The notes: generated by a model not told the origin, from the letters alone. A stretch of DNA of 33,588 bases from Hymenobacter jeongseonensis (GCF_015694725.1 NZ_JADQDQ010000021.1:1-33588), one strand, 5' to 3'; positions 8,201 to 15,766 are shown, counted from the stretch's first letter. Made by a program: numbers and translations.

Positions 8201-9707
8201 GCAGGCAGTACGCCGCCGAGGCAATGGAATACGCGCCCAGCGAGCCGTAGTCGGAATCGGCCCCCAGGGATCCGCGCGTGCCTTCCACGCTCAGGAAATA
8301 GATGCCCAGCGGGAGAACAACGTCCAGCGAAGCGGCCAAGGTAGCGGGATCGGCGGTGGCCACGACCGTGCCCGCGCCGTTGCGTAACGTCAGCAGCAGG
8401 TCCAGGTTGGGGTATGCCGGCGCCGGACTCACGGCCACCGCCAGGCGGCCGCCCCCGTGGGAGTAAGCGAAGAAATCGACGTCGGCGGGGGTGGAGATGA
8501 GGCCCTGGTTGGCTTCCGGCCACACGGTGCCCCGGGCGTCCTTGACTAGGACGGTGGCCGTGGCGGCGGTGTTGCCGTGGTCGTCGGCGCGGTAGCCGAA
8601 GCCGTTGAGGGTCGTGAGTTTGAGCAGGTCGTCCTCGGGGTTGTCGGCCGCCGCGTACTCGCCTTTGCTCCACTGGGTGACGGGGGCGGAGTGCCCCCCG
8701 CCCATGATGGGGGCCCAGGACGCCTGCCCCTGGTAATACTCTTCGACCGGCGCGGTGCGGCCGTCGTGCTGCAAGCCCATGGCGTGGCCCGCTTCGTGCG
8801 CGCCGGACTTGCCGGCGGAGACGCCGTTGATGCCGATGTTCCACACCCAGCTCGGGGTTTCGGCTCCCTCTGCCGTGCCCCAGCTGAACGAACCCACGTA
8901 GGCCACGCCGCCCGCGTCGGGAAACCACGCGTTGGTGGGGGTGAAAATCGTCCGGTGCCGGCGGGTGAGCGGGGCGCTGGCGAAGGCGGCTTCGCTGGTG
9001 GTTACGTTCACGGCAAAGGGGCGGTAGTCTTCGCTGATCTGTTTCCACACCTCCGCCATTTGGGCTTCGGTGAGGGTGGACGGGGCGGCCACGATGGGGT
9101 TGCCCGCGTTGTAGTTATTGTTCCAGCGGGTGTTGGTGACGGTCTGGCCGTCAAAGTCCAAGTACAGCACCGCGCCCGCGCCCGGCAGGCTTTCCAGCAC
9201 GGGCACGGCACCGGCACCGGTTCCTTTTGCGCCGGGGAGCCCGGGCCGGATTGGTTTCAAACTGGCCGGCTCCTTTACCAGCGGCAGGCCGGTGCAAATC
9301 ACGTGGTCCAGGTCTTCCTCGGTCAAGTACACCAGGCCCTGCGGGGTAGAGGAAAAGCGGTAGTACTTCTGCTGGGCCAGCAGCGTGATAGCGCCCGATA
9401 CGTCCCGGCCGCGGATCTGCACAAATACGTGGCTGGACGGGGTGTTTTCAACGTCGCCAAACAACAGCTCGGCGTCTCCCTGCTGCCGGCGGCTCTGGAA
9501 CCGTAGGAACAACGGAGCCCCGCTGGCGGGCTGAAACCGGAGCCGCGCGGAGGGTTTTTGCGCCGCCGTCTGTGCTTGCGGTTGGTAAGCCCCAGCGACT
9601 TCGGCGATGGTTCCCAAGTACACCGGAGCCGGGGTTTGGGCCCGGACGGGAACGGCGAGGCCGCCCAGCAGCAGCAGCAGCAGCCAAAAACGCGTAAAGA
9701 TGGTCAT
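5277..9707 (-). CDS. T9SS-exported metzincin metalloprotease with GEVED and nine IPT/TIG domains
   Basis: A 1476-residue surface or secreted protein. Signal peptide 1-24 ends in VRAQ. A reprolysin-like metzincin domain (about 165-365) carries HEAGHAMGLQHD near residues 304-315 (three zinc-binding histidines and the catalytic Glu) and a Met-turn-like APIMGGGH. A beta-rich pre-peptidase-type domain (about 370-495) follows, with the DVDFFAY signature. Residues about 500-650 are a GEVED domain (WIDYNNDQDFADAGEFVY...YGEAEDYTI). Nine consecutive IPT/TIG Ig-like repeats (about 655-1390) each open with a SFTPTSGPAGTLVTLTGTNFTGAT-type block. The last 80 residues are a T9SS type A sorting domain (AVYPNPATG...LLNGLGQVVRR...LAPGLYVVRVG). 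The protease probably cleaves extracellular protein while the TIG stalk spaces or binds. A bidirectional terminator follows the stop. Confidence 0.92.
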   Translation of the reverse strand: MTIFTRFWLLLLLLGGLAVPVRAQTPAPVYLGTIAEVAGAYQPQAQTAAQKPSARLRFQPASGAPLFLRFQSRRQQGDAELLFGDVENTPSSHVFVQIRGRDVSGAITLLAQQKYYRFSSTPQGLVYLTEEDLDHVICTGLPLVKEPASLKPIRPGLPGAKGTGAGAVPVLESLPGAGAVLYLDFDGQTVTNTRWNNNYNAGNPIVAAPSTLTEAQMAEVWKQISEDYRPFAVNVTTSEAAFASAPLTRRHRTIFTPTNAWFPDAGGVAYVGSFSWGTAEGAETPSWVWNIGINGVSAGKSGAHEAGHAMGLQHDGRTAPVEEYYQGQASWAPIMGGGHSAPVTQWSKGEYAAADNPEDDLLKLTTLNGFGYRADDHGNTAATATVLVKDARGTVWPEANQGLISTPADVDFFAYSHGGGRLAVAVSPAPAYPNLDLLLTLRNGAGTVVATADPATLAASLDVVLPLGIYFLSVEGTRGSLGADSDYGSLGAYSIASAAYCLPVYATGCADDDYIRDFAFHTLVNDNTGCSNGTATGYTQYAPSGTLTTAVARGQSYPLRVQAAGRFPEGFGVWIDYNNDQDFADAGEFVYASPTAGASLFTASILVPATATVGATRLRVRCKYSGVIASTESCTSITYGEAEDYTITITELATAAPTVASFTPTSGPVGTVVTLTGTNFTGATAVKVNATTATGLTVVSATTLRATVPAGASTGRLSVTAPGGTALSTASFTVVPAPTLSAFAPASGTIGTSVTLTGTNLSGATAVKFNGVAATTFAVVSATSVTATVPAGATSGKVQVVTPGGTATSAASFVVTVPPVLSSFVPASGPAGTLVTLTGTGFTGATTVAFNGVPAAFTVVSATSLTATVPAGSSTGRLAVTTPGGTALSPTAFAVAVPAPTITSFTPLAAGQGATVTITGTNLLGASTVKFGTGACPAGTFAVLNATTLTATVPAGATTGKLVVGTPGGTATSAATFTVGPIVRSFLPAAGSPGSVVVLTGLNFTSTTKVLLNGLAAATTYQSPTRLTAVVPAGATSGRLTAANATGSGLSPTAFTVTTAPAPTISSFTATSGPAGALVTITGTNLTGATAVYFYTTRASSVTLLSATQLRATVPFAAASGKLSVTTPGGMAQSAGTFTVLQPPTLTAFAPATGSPGSLVTLTGTNLTGTTQVTFNGEPAPGVVVASATSLTVPVPAGATTGRVTATTAAGTAVTAADFVVGTDPAPVIATLSPDTAPRGALVVVTGAHFTGVSSLKLGTVTVSAYSVNSAGQLTFTVPATAVTGRLVLATGAGVTQSPGVFTVLLPPTVSSFTPTSGLAGTLVTLTGTNFTAATQVAFNGLPAAFAVVSATRLTATVPAGAATGPLQVTTPAATATSAGLFAVGTPRVLTATTDGSPDAPGLAVYPNPATGSVTVDVANGPARRGPGTVELLNGLGQVVRREALSPGATRVSLNGLAPGLYVVRVGKLRQRLQID

Positions 9708-9852
9708 AGAAGCAGGGGTAATGGATTGACAAAAGCTCGCTATGGGCTGGAACCGAGGGCTGGTTCCAGGCCTTGGGAGGGGCGATGCCCAAATCCAGGG
9801 CTTGAGTTGGATGCCGCGCCAGTGAAAGGAATTGTTGGCTCAGCAGCAACAG

Positions 9853-9880
9853 GCCCCCGTTACGCGCCGGTAACGGGGGC
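9853..9880. terminator. 11-bp perfect hairpin, probable terminator
   Basis: The arms gcccccgttac (9853-9863) and gtaacgggggc (9870-9880) enclose the loop gcgccg. The hairpin lies between the PID-CTERM gene and the metalloprotease gene, both on the minus strand, and would separate their transcripts. A T-run is lacking on both sides, so termination strength is uncertain. Confidence 0.5.
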
Positions 9881-9953
9881 AGTCGCGTGCAAACAATTGC
9901 GTAAGGGGTCTTACAGAAAGCGTACTGAAAATAGGCTGCGCATCGCTTGGCCG

Positions 9954-10160
9954 TTAGCTCTTGGGTTGACGAGCCCGACGGGCTCGCAGCTGTCTGAGAC
10001 CGAAAGCAAGGCCGCCGGCCAGCAGCAGTGAAGCGCCGCCATCGATGGGAACCGCCGTCGGGGCGAGTGGGCCGCCCGTGTCGGGCTGGGACAATGCGGG
10101 TAAACTAGTCAGCAAACACATGGCCAGCAAGCGCGTGGCGGAGGTAAGAAAGGCGTTCAT
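9954..10160 (-). CDS. PID-CTERM sorting-domain mini-protein
   Basis: A 68-residue protein with a Sec signal peptide (about 1-25, LLAMCLLTSLPALSQ), a short Pro-rich segment and a C-terminal PIDGGASLLLAGGLAFGLRQLRARRARQ stretch. The tail has a PID motif, a short hydrophobic helix and a basic cluster. This is the tripartite arrangement of the PID-CTERM protein-sorting domain described in Bacteroidota. By analogy with other CTERM signals, the tail is thought to direct processing and envelope sorting; the dedicated sortase and the role of such tiny substrates are not known. It lies between two T9SS cargo genes on the same strand with 61 bases upstream, so it may be co-transcribed with the delta-60 protein. 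Confidence 0.75.
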   Translation of the reverse strand: MNAFLTSATRLLAMCLLTSLPALSQPDTGGPLAPTAVPIDGGASLLLAGGLAFGLRQLRARRARQPKS

Positions 10161-10221
10161 GAAAAGAGGTGTTTGATGACGATGCAGGACTGCCCCCTTA
10201 CAAGGAGCCAGCTCTTCTGAT

Positions 10222-13200
10222 TTATTGAATCACGATGCGCTTCGCTAACGTGGTAGCCCCAACCTGTACGCGCAGGGTGTAAACCCCCGCAGCTAGGTTG
10301 GCAGCATCCATGTCAAGACGGGCACCGGTGGCGGCCAGCGCCGCTTGCTGGCGGCGCACGACCTGCCCCAACGCATTGAGCAAATCGGCGTGCACCTGCG
10401 TCGCCCCAGGGACGGCCGGCACCACGACGGCAAAGCGCGCGTGCGCAGGATTCGGGTAAACGCTGATCGCGGCCGCCGGGAGGGCACCGGAGGTGGCCAA
10501 GACGGAGCGGCTGTCAAAGCGCAACGTGAACCGCCCGAGGGAGGAGGCCAGGGCCTGAGCGGCCGTGACCGAAAAGGCGTAACTCGCTTGCTGGCGGAGG
10601 TTGACGCTTTGGCCCGTGGCGGCATCGGTCAAGTAGGGCTCGAGGCCCGCCGGCAACTGGTCCAGGGCCAGCGCCGTTAGCCGGTAGGTGCCCGCCGCGG
10701 GCACGCCCACGGACAGGGCCAGGGCCGTGCCCGCAACAAAGGCCGGCCGGCCGTCAATGGCCAACGCTTCCCCGCTTGCGGCCAAGCTGGCCAAGTTCAA
10801 GCCGGAGGGATTTACAAGCTTGCTCGCGTCAAAAGGCGCCTCGAAGGCTGGCGAGGCGCCGCCTTCGGCGTAGGCCACCAGCACATCAGCCGGGCCGCTT
10901 GCGCCACGTAATTCCACCCGCACCAGGGGGCGGGGATCCAAGGCCGGGCGGCGCACCGCCACCTGGGTGGCGTAGGTCGTCACGCGCTGGGCGTTGCGGA
11001 AGGTAAGCGAACCGGCCGTCTGATCGGCACGGACCCGCACAAAAAAGCCTTGGCTGCTCCCCACCAGCGAATTGCCTACCCCGTTCACGTACGCCCGGTA
11101 ACTGCCCATGTACGGGCCGCTGCTCTCGAACACGTACATGGCGGGTTCGAGCCCGGTGCGGTCGCCCGGGGCCACCCGGGCGTAATCCAACGGCGCGGGG
11201 TACGGGTTGCCGACTAACTGCCAGCCCGCCGCGCCGGCGTTGGCATTCGTTGCCGGATTACGCGCCAGCGCGAGTTGCCGGTCGCCGCTGGTCAGTTGCC
11301 CCCTGAACGTAAACGTCTGCCCCCCCGGAGCGTTGACGACGTATCCCCGGCCCACGGCCAGCGGTGCCGACAAGCCGGTTGGCACGACAAAGCCGCGATC
11401 GAATGGCGCGTAGGCGTTGACCACGGTGGCCAGCCGCGCTTGGTCGTAGGCAAACACCGTGGGGAAGGGCGTTACCGTCCCCGGGGAGGGGCTGCTGTTG
11501 TACGCATTGGCTTGGCGGACTTCGGGCGTGAAACCCGACGTGGCCAACCCGGCCACGGTCGCCCCACTCACCGGCGGGCTCAGGTGGCGGTAGCCCCGGA
11601 CGGGGTTGGCGCTGGGGTCGATGTAGCGCTGGACCGCGGCGGTGTTGCCGTTGACCTGCCCGGCGCCGGTGTTGACCACCAAGGCCGTTCCGGTGGGCGA
11701 GGAAAGCAACGTCAGCGCTTGCCCGTTTAAGGTAACGTCGCCGCTGAGCAAGAGCACGCGCTGGGCGACCTGCAGGCCCTGCGTCAGCGTCAGGCCGGCA
11801 GCGTTGTCGACGATCAACTCGGCCACCGTGCCGGGAAGGCCGTTGCCGGTGACCTGCGCTCCGGTCCCGTTGAAGCGGTAGCTGGCCAGCCCGCTCAGCT
11901 CGCGGGGACCCGTGGTTTGCACCGCGCCCGTGCCCGGGGTCGTGCTCAGGCCTTGGGGCGAACAAATCGCCAGCGTGGCCCCGGGCGCTACGGTGAAGGT
12001 GCCCGGGCCGCTGACCCCAAAGCAGCCCGAGGAAAGCTGGCCGCCCGTTTCCACCCGCAGGCCCCCGGTCACCACCACGTTGCCGAGCAACGTCGCGACG
12101 CCGGTTCCCGTGACGGTGATGTTGCGGTAGGTACCGGCCGGTACCGAGGCCGTGTTGCTGATTACCAAGTCTTGGGCGCAGGCGGTGACCACCACCGCAT
12201 TGGAAGTGGCTTGGCAGCCACTGGCTGGGTCGGTGGCGGTCACGGCATAGCTGCCGGGTTGGGTCACGGCCAGCGTGGGCCCCGTGCTGCCGTTGCTCCA
12301 GGCATAGGTAACCCCCGCCACGGGCCCCGGGGGAGGGACCAGGGCACCGTTGGCCGTGAGATCCAGCAGAAAATCCGGGGCCGCGGCGTTGCCGTTGTAG
12401 GTGTAAAACTCCCCGCCTGCCAGGATCTGGCCATTGGGCTTGTTCACGACGGCGAGGACAATTGAGGGGCCAATGCCGCTGCCGCCGGGGTTAAAGCTGG
12501 CATCCAGGCTGCCGTTGGACTGCAACCGCGCCAGCCGCTCGGGAAATGAGGTATTGAGGGCGGAATGGACAAAGCGGCCCCCAATCAAAATTTTCCTATC
12601 GGTCTGAACGTTAATTACTTCCACGATGCTATTGCCTTGCAGGTCCACCCCACTGGGGGTAAAGGAAGGGTCCCACGAGCCGTTGGCATTCAGGCGAATC
12701 ATGTTGTCGGGTACATTGGCGTTGCCGTTGTGGGACGTAAAGTAGCCGCCGACCAGAATCCGACCGTCCGGCTGTTGGGCGATAGTCTCTACAATCGTGC
12801 CCCCACCGAGGCCCACGCCGCCGGCGTTAAAGCCCGTGTCGACGCTGCCATCCGAGTTAAGCCGCACGATGCCGTCGGCGATTGGTACATTATTGAGATA
12901 GTAAGAGTAAACCCCTCCCACCAATACTTTCCCGTCCGGTTGCAACACCAGCGCCTTTGGGTAACCATATGCCCCATTGAGACTGGTTCGCGTAACTTCC
13001 GTAAGCTGGAAGGACCCGTCCACACTCCCGTTGGCATTGAGCCGCAAGACGTCTTTGCTGGGCCCGACACGGTTCAATAAGGGGTCGGTATACCCGGCAA
13101 AGTTGCCGGCGATCAGGATTCGGCCATCGGGTTGCAGGGCGATGGCTGTGGTCGAATTGCCGGTGCCGGATTGGCCCGACCACCCCGGGTTAAACGAAGC

Positions 13201-13719
13201 GTCCAGGCTCCCGTCGGTGTTGAGGCGGGCGACGAAATTGGGCACCGCGTTATCGCCGTTGTAGCTGCCAAAACCGCCGGCAACCAGGATTTTGCCATCG
13301 GGTTGCAGTAGCATCTGGGTCACGAAACTGTCGAAGCCACTGCCGCCCGCGTTGAAGGTGGGGTCGAGGGTACCGTCGGCGTTCAGGCGCGCCACGTAAT
13401 CGGGGGCGGCGACGTTGCCGTTGTAAGTGGTGAAGTTGCCGCCCACCAGCAGCTTGCCGTCCGCCAGAGGAATCAGGGAAGAGACGACGCTGTTGAAGCC
13501 CGTGCCGGTCGTGTTGATGCTGCCCACCGTGGCCGCGGCCGTTAACGTAAACCCGCCCCCGCACAGGTTCAGCGGGCCCGCCGGTGTCGCGGCCACGGCA
13601 AAGGTGCATTGGGCGTACACGGCCGGCGCAACAGGGAGTAGGGTGGCCAAGAACAGGACGGGGCGCCATGCCCAGCGGCAGCTTGCGCGGAGCCGGGAAG
13701 TTAGGTACGGGACTCTCAT
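10222..13719 (-). CDS. T9SS-exported delta-60 repeat beta-propeller protein
   Basis: An 1165-residue exported protein. The signal peptide (about 1-37) ends in VYAQ. Residues about 73-456 carry seven delta-60 repeats of the form QPDGKILVGGNF...YNGN...VARLNADGSLDASFNPGG, expected to form a seven-bladed beta-propeller. A PKD/SprB-like Ig segment follows (VTYAWSNGSTGPTLAVTQPGSYAVTATDPASGCQAT). Then comes a long beta-helix or adhesin-like middle part (about 520-1060) seen in many Hymenobacter surface proteins. The last 80 residues are a T9SS type A sorting domain (ISVYPNPAHARF...LLNALGQVVRR...LAAGVYTLRVQ). The ATG at 13719 was chosen because it starts a normal signal peptide; the longer frame to 13764 adds 15 tyrosine-rich residues. 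A role in adhesion or carbohydrate binding is inference. Confidence 0.88.
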   Translation of the reverse strand: MRVPYLTSRLRASCRWAWRPVLFLATLLPVAPAVYAQCTFAVAATPAGPLNLCGGGFTLTAAATVGSINTTGTGFNSVVSSLIPLADGKLLVGGNFTTYNGNVAAPDYVARLNADGTLDPTFNAGGSGFDSFVTQMLLQPDGKILVAGGFGSYNGDNAVPNFVARLNTDGSLDASFNPGWSGQSGTGNSTTAIALQPDGRILIAGNFAGYTDPLLNRVGPSKDVLRLNANGSVDGSFQLTEVTRTSLNGAYGYPKALVLQPDGKVLVGGVYSYYLNNVPIADGIVRLNSDGSVDTGFNAGGVGLGGGTIVETIAQQPDGRILVGGYFTSHNGNANVPDNMIRLNANGSWDPSFTPSGVDLQGNSIVEVINVQTDRKILIGGRFVHSALNTSFPERLARLQSNGSLDASFNPGGSGIGPSIVLAVVNKPNGQILAGGEFYTYNGNAAAPDFLLDLTANGALVPPPGPVAGVTYAWSNGSTGPTLAVTQPGSYAVTATDPASGCQATSNAVVVTACAQDLVISNTASVPAGTYRNITVTGTGVATLLGNVVVTGGLRVETGGQLSSGCFGVSGPGTFTVAPGATLAICSPQGLSTTPGTGAVQTTGPRELSGLASYRFNGTGAQVTGNGLPGTVAELIVDNAAGLTLTQGLQVAQRVLLLSGDVTLNGQALTLLSSPTGTALVVNTGAGQVNGNTAAVQRYIDPSANPVRGYRHLSPPVSGATVAGLATSGFTPEVRQANAYNSSPSPGTVTPFPTVFAYDQARLATVVNAYAPFDRGFVVPTGLSAPLAVGRGYVVNAPGGQTFTFRGQLTSGDRQLALARNPATNANAGAAGWQLVGNPYPAPLDYARVAPGDRTGLEPAMYVFESSGPYMGSYRAYVNGVGNSLVGSSQGFFVRVRADQTAGSLTFRNAQRVTTYATQVAVRRPALDPRPLVRVELRGASGPADVLVAYAEGGASPAFEAPFDASKLVNPSGLNLASLAASGEALAIDGRPAFVAGTALALSVGVPAAGTYRLTALALDQLPAGLEPYLTDAATGQSVNLRQQASYAFSVTAAQALASSLGRFTLRFDSRSVLATSGALPAAAISVYPNPAHARFAVVVPAVPGATQVHADLLNALGQVVRRQQAALAATGARLDMDAANLAAGVYTLRVQVGATTLAKRIVIQ

Positions 13720-14057
13720 AGACAAGTAAACAAGCAGTGAATAGTAAACATAAACATACTGCATTTACCTGTTATTTGTATTATATTATTAAAAAATAAT
13801 GACAAAATAGTTCAAATAGATCAACCTTGTACACTTTCTAATGCAGGCCAAAGTATCTGGCCATAAGTACGTAACAAACAGTACAAAATAGTACACCCCG
13901 CCCCTGCCGGTGTGCCTTTTTATACCCCCACGTCCCGCCCTTAGGCGACAGCTACCATAAGACACTGAAGTGACTTAAGTAATAGTATTCTAAGCTGTTG
14001 CCATTTTTCGTTTATTCAGGAAGTTGTTGCAATGCCTCTCCCCCACCCTAAAAAATC
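13720..14057. other. AT-rich spacer between delta-60 gene and rep gene
   Basis: A low-GC segment that must contain the promoter of the delta-60 gene. It has a run of short GTAC words (agtac at about 13866, 13880 and 13890). It also has a long-spaced imperfect inverted repeat, ggcgacagct (13944-13953) with agctgttgcc (13993-14002), followed by ATTTTT; this could mark a small structured RNA or weak terminator on the plus strand. No coding region is supported. Confidence 0.4.
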
Positions 14058-14088
14058 ACTGATTTATGTATGTCATACATAAATCAGT
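14058..14088 (-). terminator. Terminator of the replication initiator gene
   Basis: The two 15-bp arms actgatttatgtatg and catacataaatcagt are perfect and separated by a single base. The repeat begins 2 bases after the initiator stop codon. Read on the minus strand, the hairpin is followed by GATTTTTTAGG, giving the U-tract of an intrinsic terminator. The stem is AT-rich, unlike the GC-rich terminators elsewhere in the window. Confidence 0.75.
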
Positions 14089-14090
14089 AA

Positions 14091-15257
14091 TCAATCTTTG
14101 ATTAACCAATTCCCTGCCTCATTTTGTACCAACACAAAACCTTGACTTAGATAGGTTTGCTCTAAGTTTTCATCAAATGAAGCGGGCGCTTTACCCTTCT
14201 TCCGCATTGTCTCATAGGCAGCTTCGGCATCTTCCAAACGAATCCTTACGCTTGAACTATCCACACCTTTTTTAGCGCTTTTCTGCTGTTTCACTTGTGC
14301 TTTTGCAATCTGTTTGCGGTACTCTTCTAACAGGTAGCCTTCCGTCAGCGCTTTAAAGACAGCACCTCCCTCCTTTTTCACTTTACCTTGCAGCACCTTC
14401 GCTCGGATAGTCTGCAACACGAAGTTGATATATCCTTCGTCATACAATCCACCCTCTAACTGCATACGAATTGCAGGCAAGCTCTTCTCCCCTACCCCCG
14501 CTGCCAACACACCAGCTTCCCAGCCCGTGGGTTCAACTGATGAGGCAAGGGCAACACTTCCTGCTGGCGAGAATAGGAAACGAATTTCAGTAATGATCCG
14601 TCCCTGCTTGATTACTTCGTAGGTAAAGGGCAAATCTGTTTGCGCCAGTTCCATTTGAGCACGGTCTAATACCCGGTCCCGAAAGTGATCGAATCGGTTT
14701 TGGTATTCAGTAGTAAGCCCCAATACATTGCGCAGTTCCGCCAAACCAATCACCCGTTTGCCAAAAGCTGCATACTCCCGAAGCAGCCAATATATTCGAT
14801 GCGACACGGGGCTTTTGAGCTTCAGTAGTTGACTAAGCTGCGCCTTGGTAAAGTTATCGCGCAGTTCCAACAAGTATGGACGAATATTCTCATTGAAGCT
14901 CGCCTCGACCATCCCCGTTTTGCGGCGGTAGTAGGCACGGCCCATTAAGGGCAAGGTCAATACATCCGGATCTTTCACTCGCTTACCATCTGGACTCAGG
15001 GCCTCGATGAAAAGTGCACGGGTACCAATGCTACGCACCATCTCGCGCACCTCGTTGTAGATGGCATTGCTGGCGCTACTGGAGCATATCTCCCGTACGG
15101 GCACCTCACAGACCATAAAGCTGTCATCATCCCTCCCAATGCGGCTTAGTAGCGCTAAGAAGAACCGCATTTCCAACGCCGACATGTTGAATCGCGCGTT
15201 AACCAGTGCGTTATGCTGTACTACCAGCGGTAGGGCTGTGACAGAAACCGATTCCAT
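14091..15257 (-). CDS. Plasmid replication initiator, Rep_3 (RepB/RepE) family
   Basis: A 388-residue initiator that binds iterons and opens the plasmid origin. The start matches the family: LPLVVQHNALVNARFNMSALEMRFFLALLSRIG is the first winged helix (residues about 9-130). The second winged helix (about 140-260) contains FTKAQLSQLLKLKSPVSHRIYWLLREYA...LAELRNVLGL...FDHFRDRVLDRAQMELAQ. The C-terminal 120 residues are lysine/glutamate-rich and probably helical. The ATG at 15257 was chosen because it begins the conserved segment and lies downstream of a good -7 box; an upstream frame start would lie inside the promoter. Iterons 80-200 bases upstream and an inverted iteron copy next to the promoter indicate autoregulation. 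GC content is clearly below that of the cargo genes. Confidence 0.92.
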   Translation of the reverse strand: MESVSVTALPLVVQHNALVNARFNMSALEMRFFLALLSRIGRDDDSFMVCEVPVREICSSSASNAIYNEVREMVRSIGTRALFIEALSPDGKRVKDPDVLTLPLMGRAYYRRKTGMVEASFNENIRPYLLELRDNFTKAQLSQLLKLKSPVSHRIYWLLREYAAFGKRVIGLAELRNVLGLTTEYQNRFDHFRDRVLDRAQMELAQTDLPFTYEVIKQGRIITEIRFLFSPAGSVALASSVEPTGWEAGVLAAGVGEKSLPAIRMQLEGGLYDEGYINFVLQTIRAKVLQGKVKKEGGAVFKALTEGYLLEEYRKQIAKAQVKQQKSAKKGVDSSSVRIRLEDAEAAYETMRKKGKAPASFDENLEQTYLSQGFVLVQNEAGNWLIKD

Positions 15258-15285
15258 ATCAGATGAATATAAAATTGAGATTAGG

Positions 15286-15293
15286 CAAATATA
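15286..15293 (-). promoter_or_regulatory. Promoter -7 box of the rep gene
   Basis: On the minus strand the sequence reads TATATTTG, a perfect match to the Bacteroidota -7 consensus TAnnTTTG, 28 bases before the initiator ATG. No TTG was found at the -33 distance; that position falls within the iteron-like inverted repeat at 15308-15341, suggesting initiator control of its own promoter. Confidence 0.65.
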
Positions 15294-15307
15294 GTATTCT
15301 ACGTCGC

Positions 15308-15341
15308 ATTCCCCCACAGATTTTTAATCATGTGGGGGAAT
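15308..15341. promoter_or_regulatory. Inverted iteron half-sites, likely Rep operator
   Basis: The arms attcccccaca (15308-15318) and tgtgggggaat (15331-15341) are the 3' half of the iteron arranged head to head around a 12-base AT-rich spacer. The repeat lies just upstream of the rep -7 box. In F and pSC101-type plasmids, initiator dimers bind such an inverted half-iteron to repress their own gene. Confidence 0.65.
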
Positions 15342-15459
15342 GGCCCTATTTCTGTGGGGGTGTCAAGGCCAAATGACCCTATTTCTGTGGGGGAATGACC
15401 CCATTTCTGTGGGGGAATGACCCTATTTCTGTGGGGGAATGACCCTATTTCTGCGGGGG
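15341..15459 (+). repeat. Iteron array: five direct copies, 22-bp phasing
   Basis: Five direct copies of a 20-base iteron, consensus TGACCCTATTTCTGTGGGGG, start at 15341, 15374, 15396, 15418 and 15440. The last four are spaced exactly 22 bases and the first is 33 bases before the second, so all lie on the same helical face. The first copy has TGG in place of TGA, the third has CCCC for CCCT, and the last has GCGGGGG for GTGGGGG. Confidence 0.9.
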
Positions 15460-15619
15460 AATACCCTTGCAACAATAAGAATTTCAATGCGTTGCGCCAC
15501 CCGTAAACTATATAATAGTTATAAACATAAGTAAACTACTAGTTCTTGAGCAGTTTTTTGATTTTGAAAAGCCTTGACCTTTTTAAGGGAGAACAAAGCG
15601 AGTTAAAGCAGCGGGGCGA

Positions 15620-15638
15620 TGACCCTATTTTTGTGGGT
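15620..15638 (+). repeat. Isolated variant iteron
   Basis: A sixth direct copy, TGACCCTATTTTTGTGGGT. It has T in place of C at the 12th position and a shortened G-run. It is 180 bases from the nearest array copy, on the far side of the AT-rich segment. Confidence 0.75.
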
Positions 15639-15658
15639 ATTTGAGATGAATTTCAAAT

Positions 15659-15691
15659 AAAATGCCTCTGAATACCTCCCAGAGGCATTTT
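15659..15691. terminator. Bidirectional terminator inside the origin region
   Basis: A 12-bp perfect stem (aaaatgcctctg 15659-15670, cagaggcatttt 15680-15691) has a 9-base loop and ends in seven Ts on the plus strand. On the minus strand the stem is followed by TTTTATTTG. It would stop partition-operon transcripts before they enter the iterons, and stop any plus-strand transcript leaving the origin. Confidence 0.75.
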
Positions 15692-15709
15692 TTTGCGATT
15701 TGTTAATGA

Positions 15710-15753
15710 CCCTATTTTTGTGGGGGTATGAGCATACCCCCACAAAAATAGGG
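15710..15753. repeat. Perfect 21-bp inverted pair of iterons
   Basis: The left arm 15710-15730 and right arm 15733-15753 are exact reverse complements separated by AG. Each arm contains an iteron core (CCCTATTTTTGTGGGGG) in the variant form also seen at 15620, so one copy is direct and the other inverted. It ends 13 bases beyond the partition-gene stop codon. Confidence 0.85.
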
Positions 15754-15766
15754 TTGCTGCTGATGG

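Larger units (their letters stand above)
15300..15753. other. Predicted iteron-type replication origin (oriV)
   Basis: The region between rep and the partition genes contains all the iteron copies and an AT-rich segment (about 15500-15560, with the palindrome aactatataatagtt) suited to duplex opening. It also holds a bidirectional terminator and a perfect inverted iteron pair. No clear DnaA box was found by eye. Origin function is inferred from family knowledge of Rep_3 plasmids. Confidence 0.75.

Noticed and set aside
15341..15459. Short regular repeats resembling a CRISPR array
   Set aside because: Repeats are 20 bases with only 2-base spacers, lie upstream of a Rep_3 initiator, and have no cas genes nearby; they are iterons.
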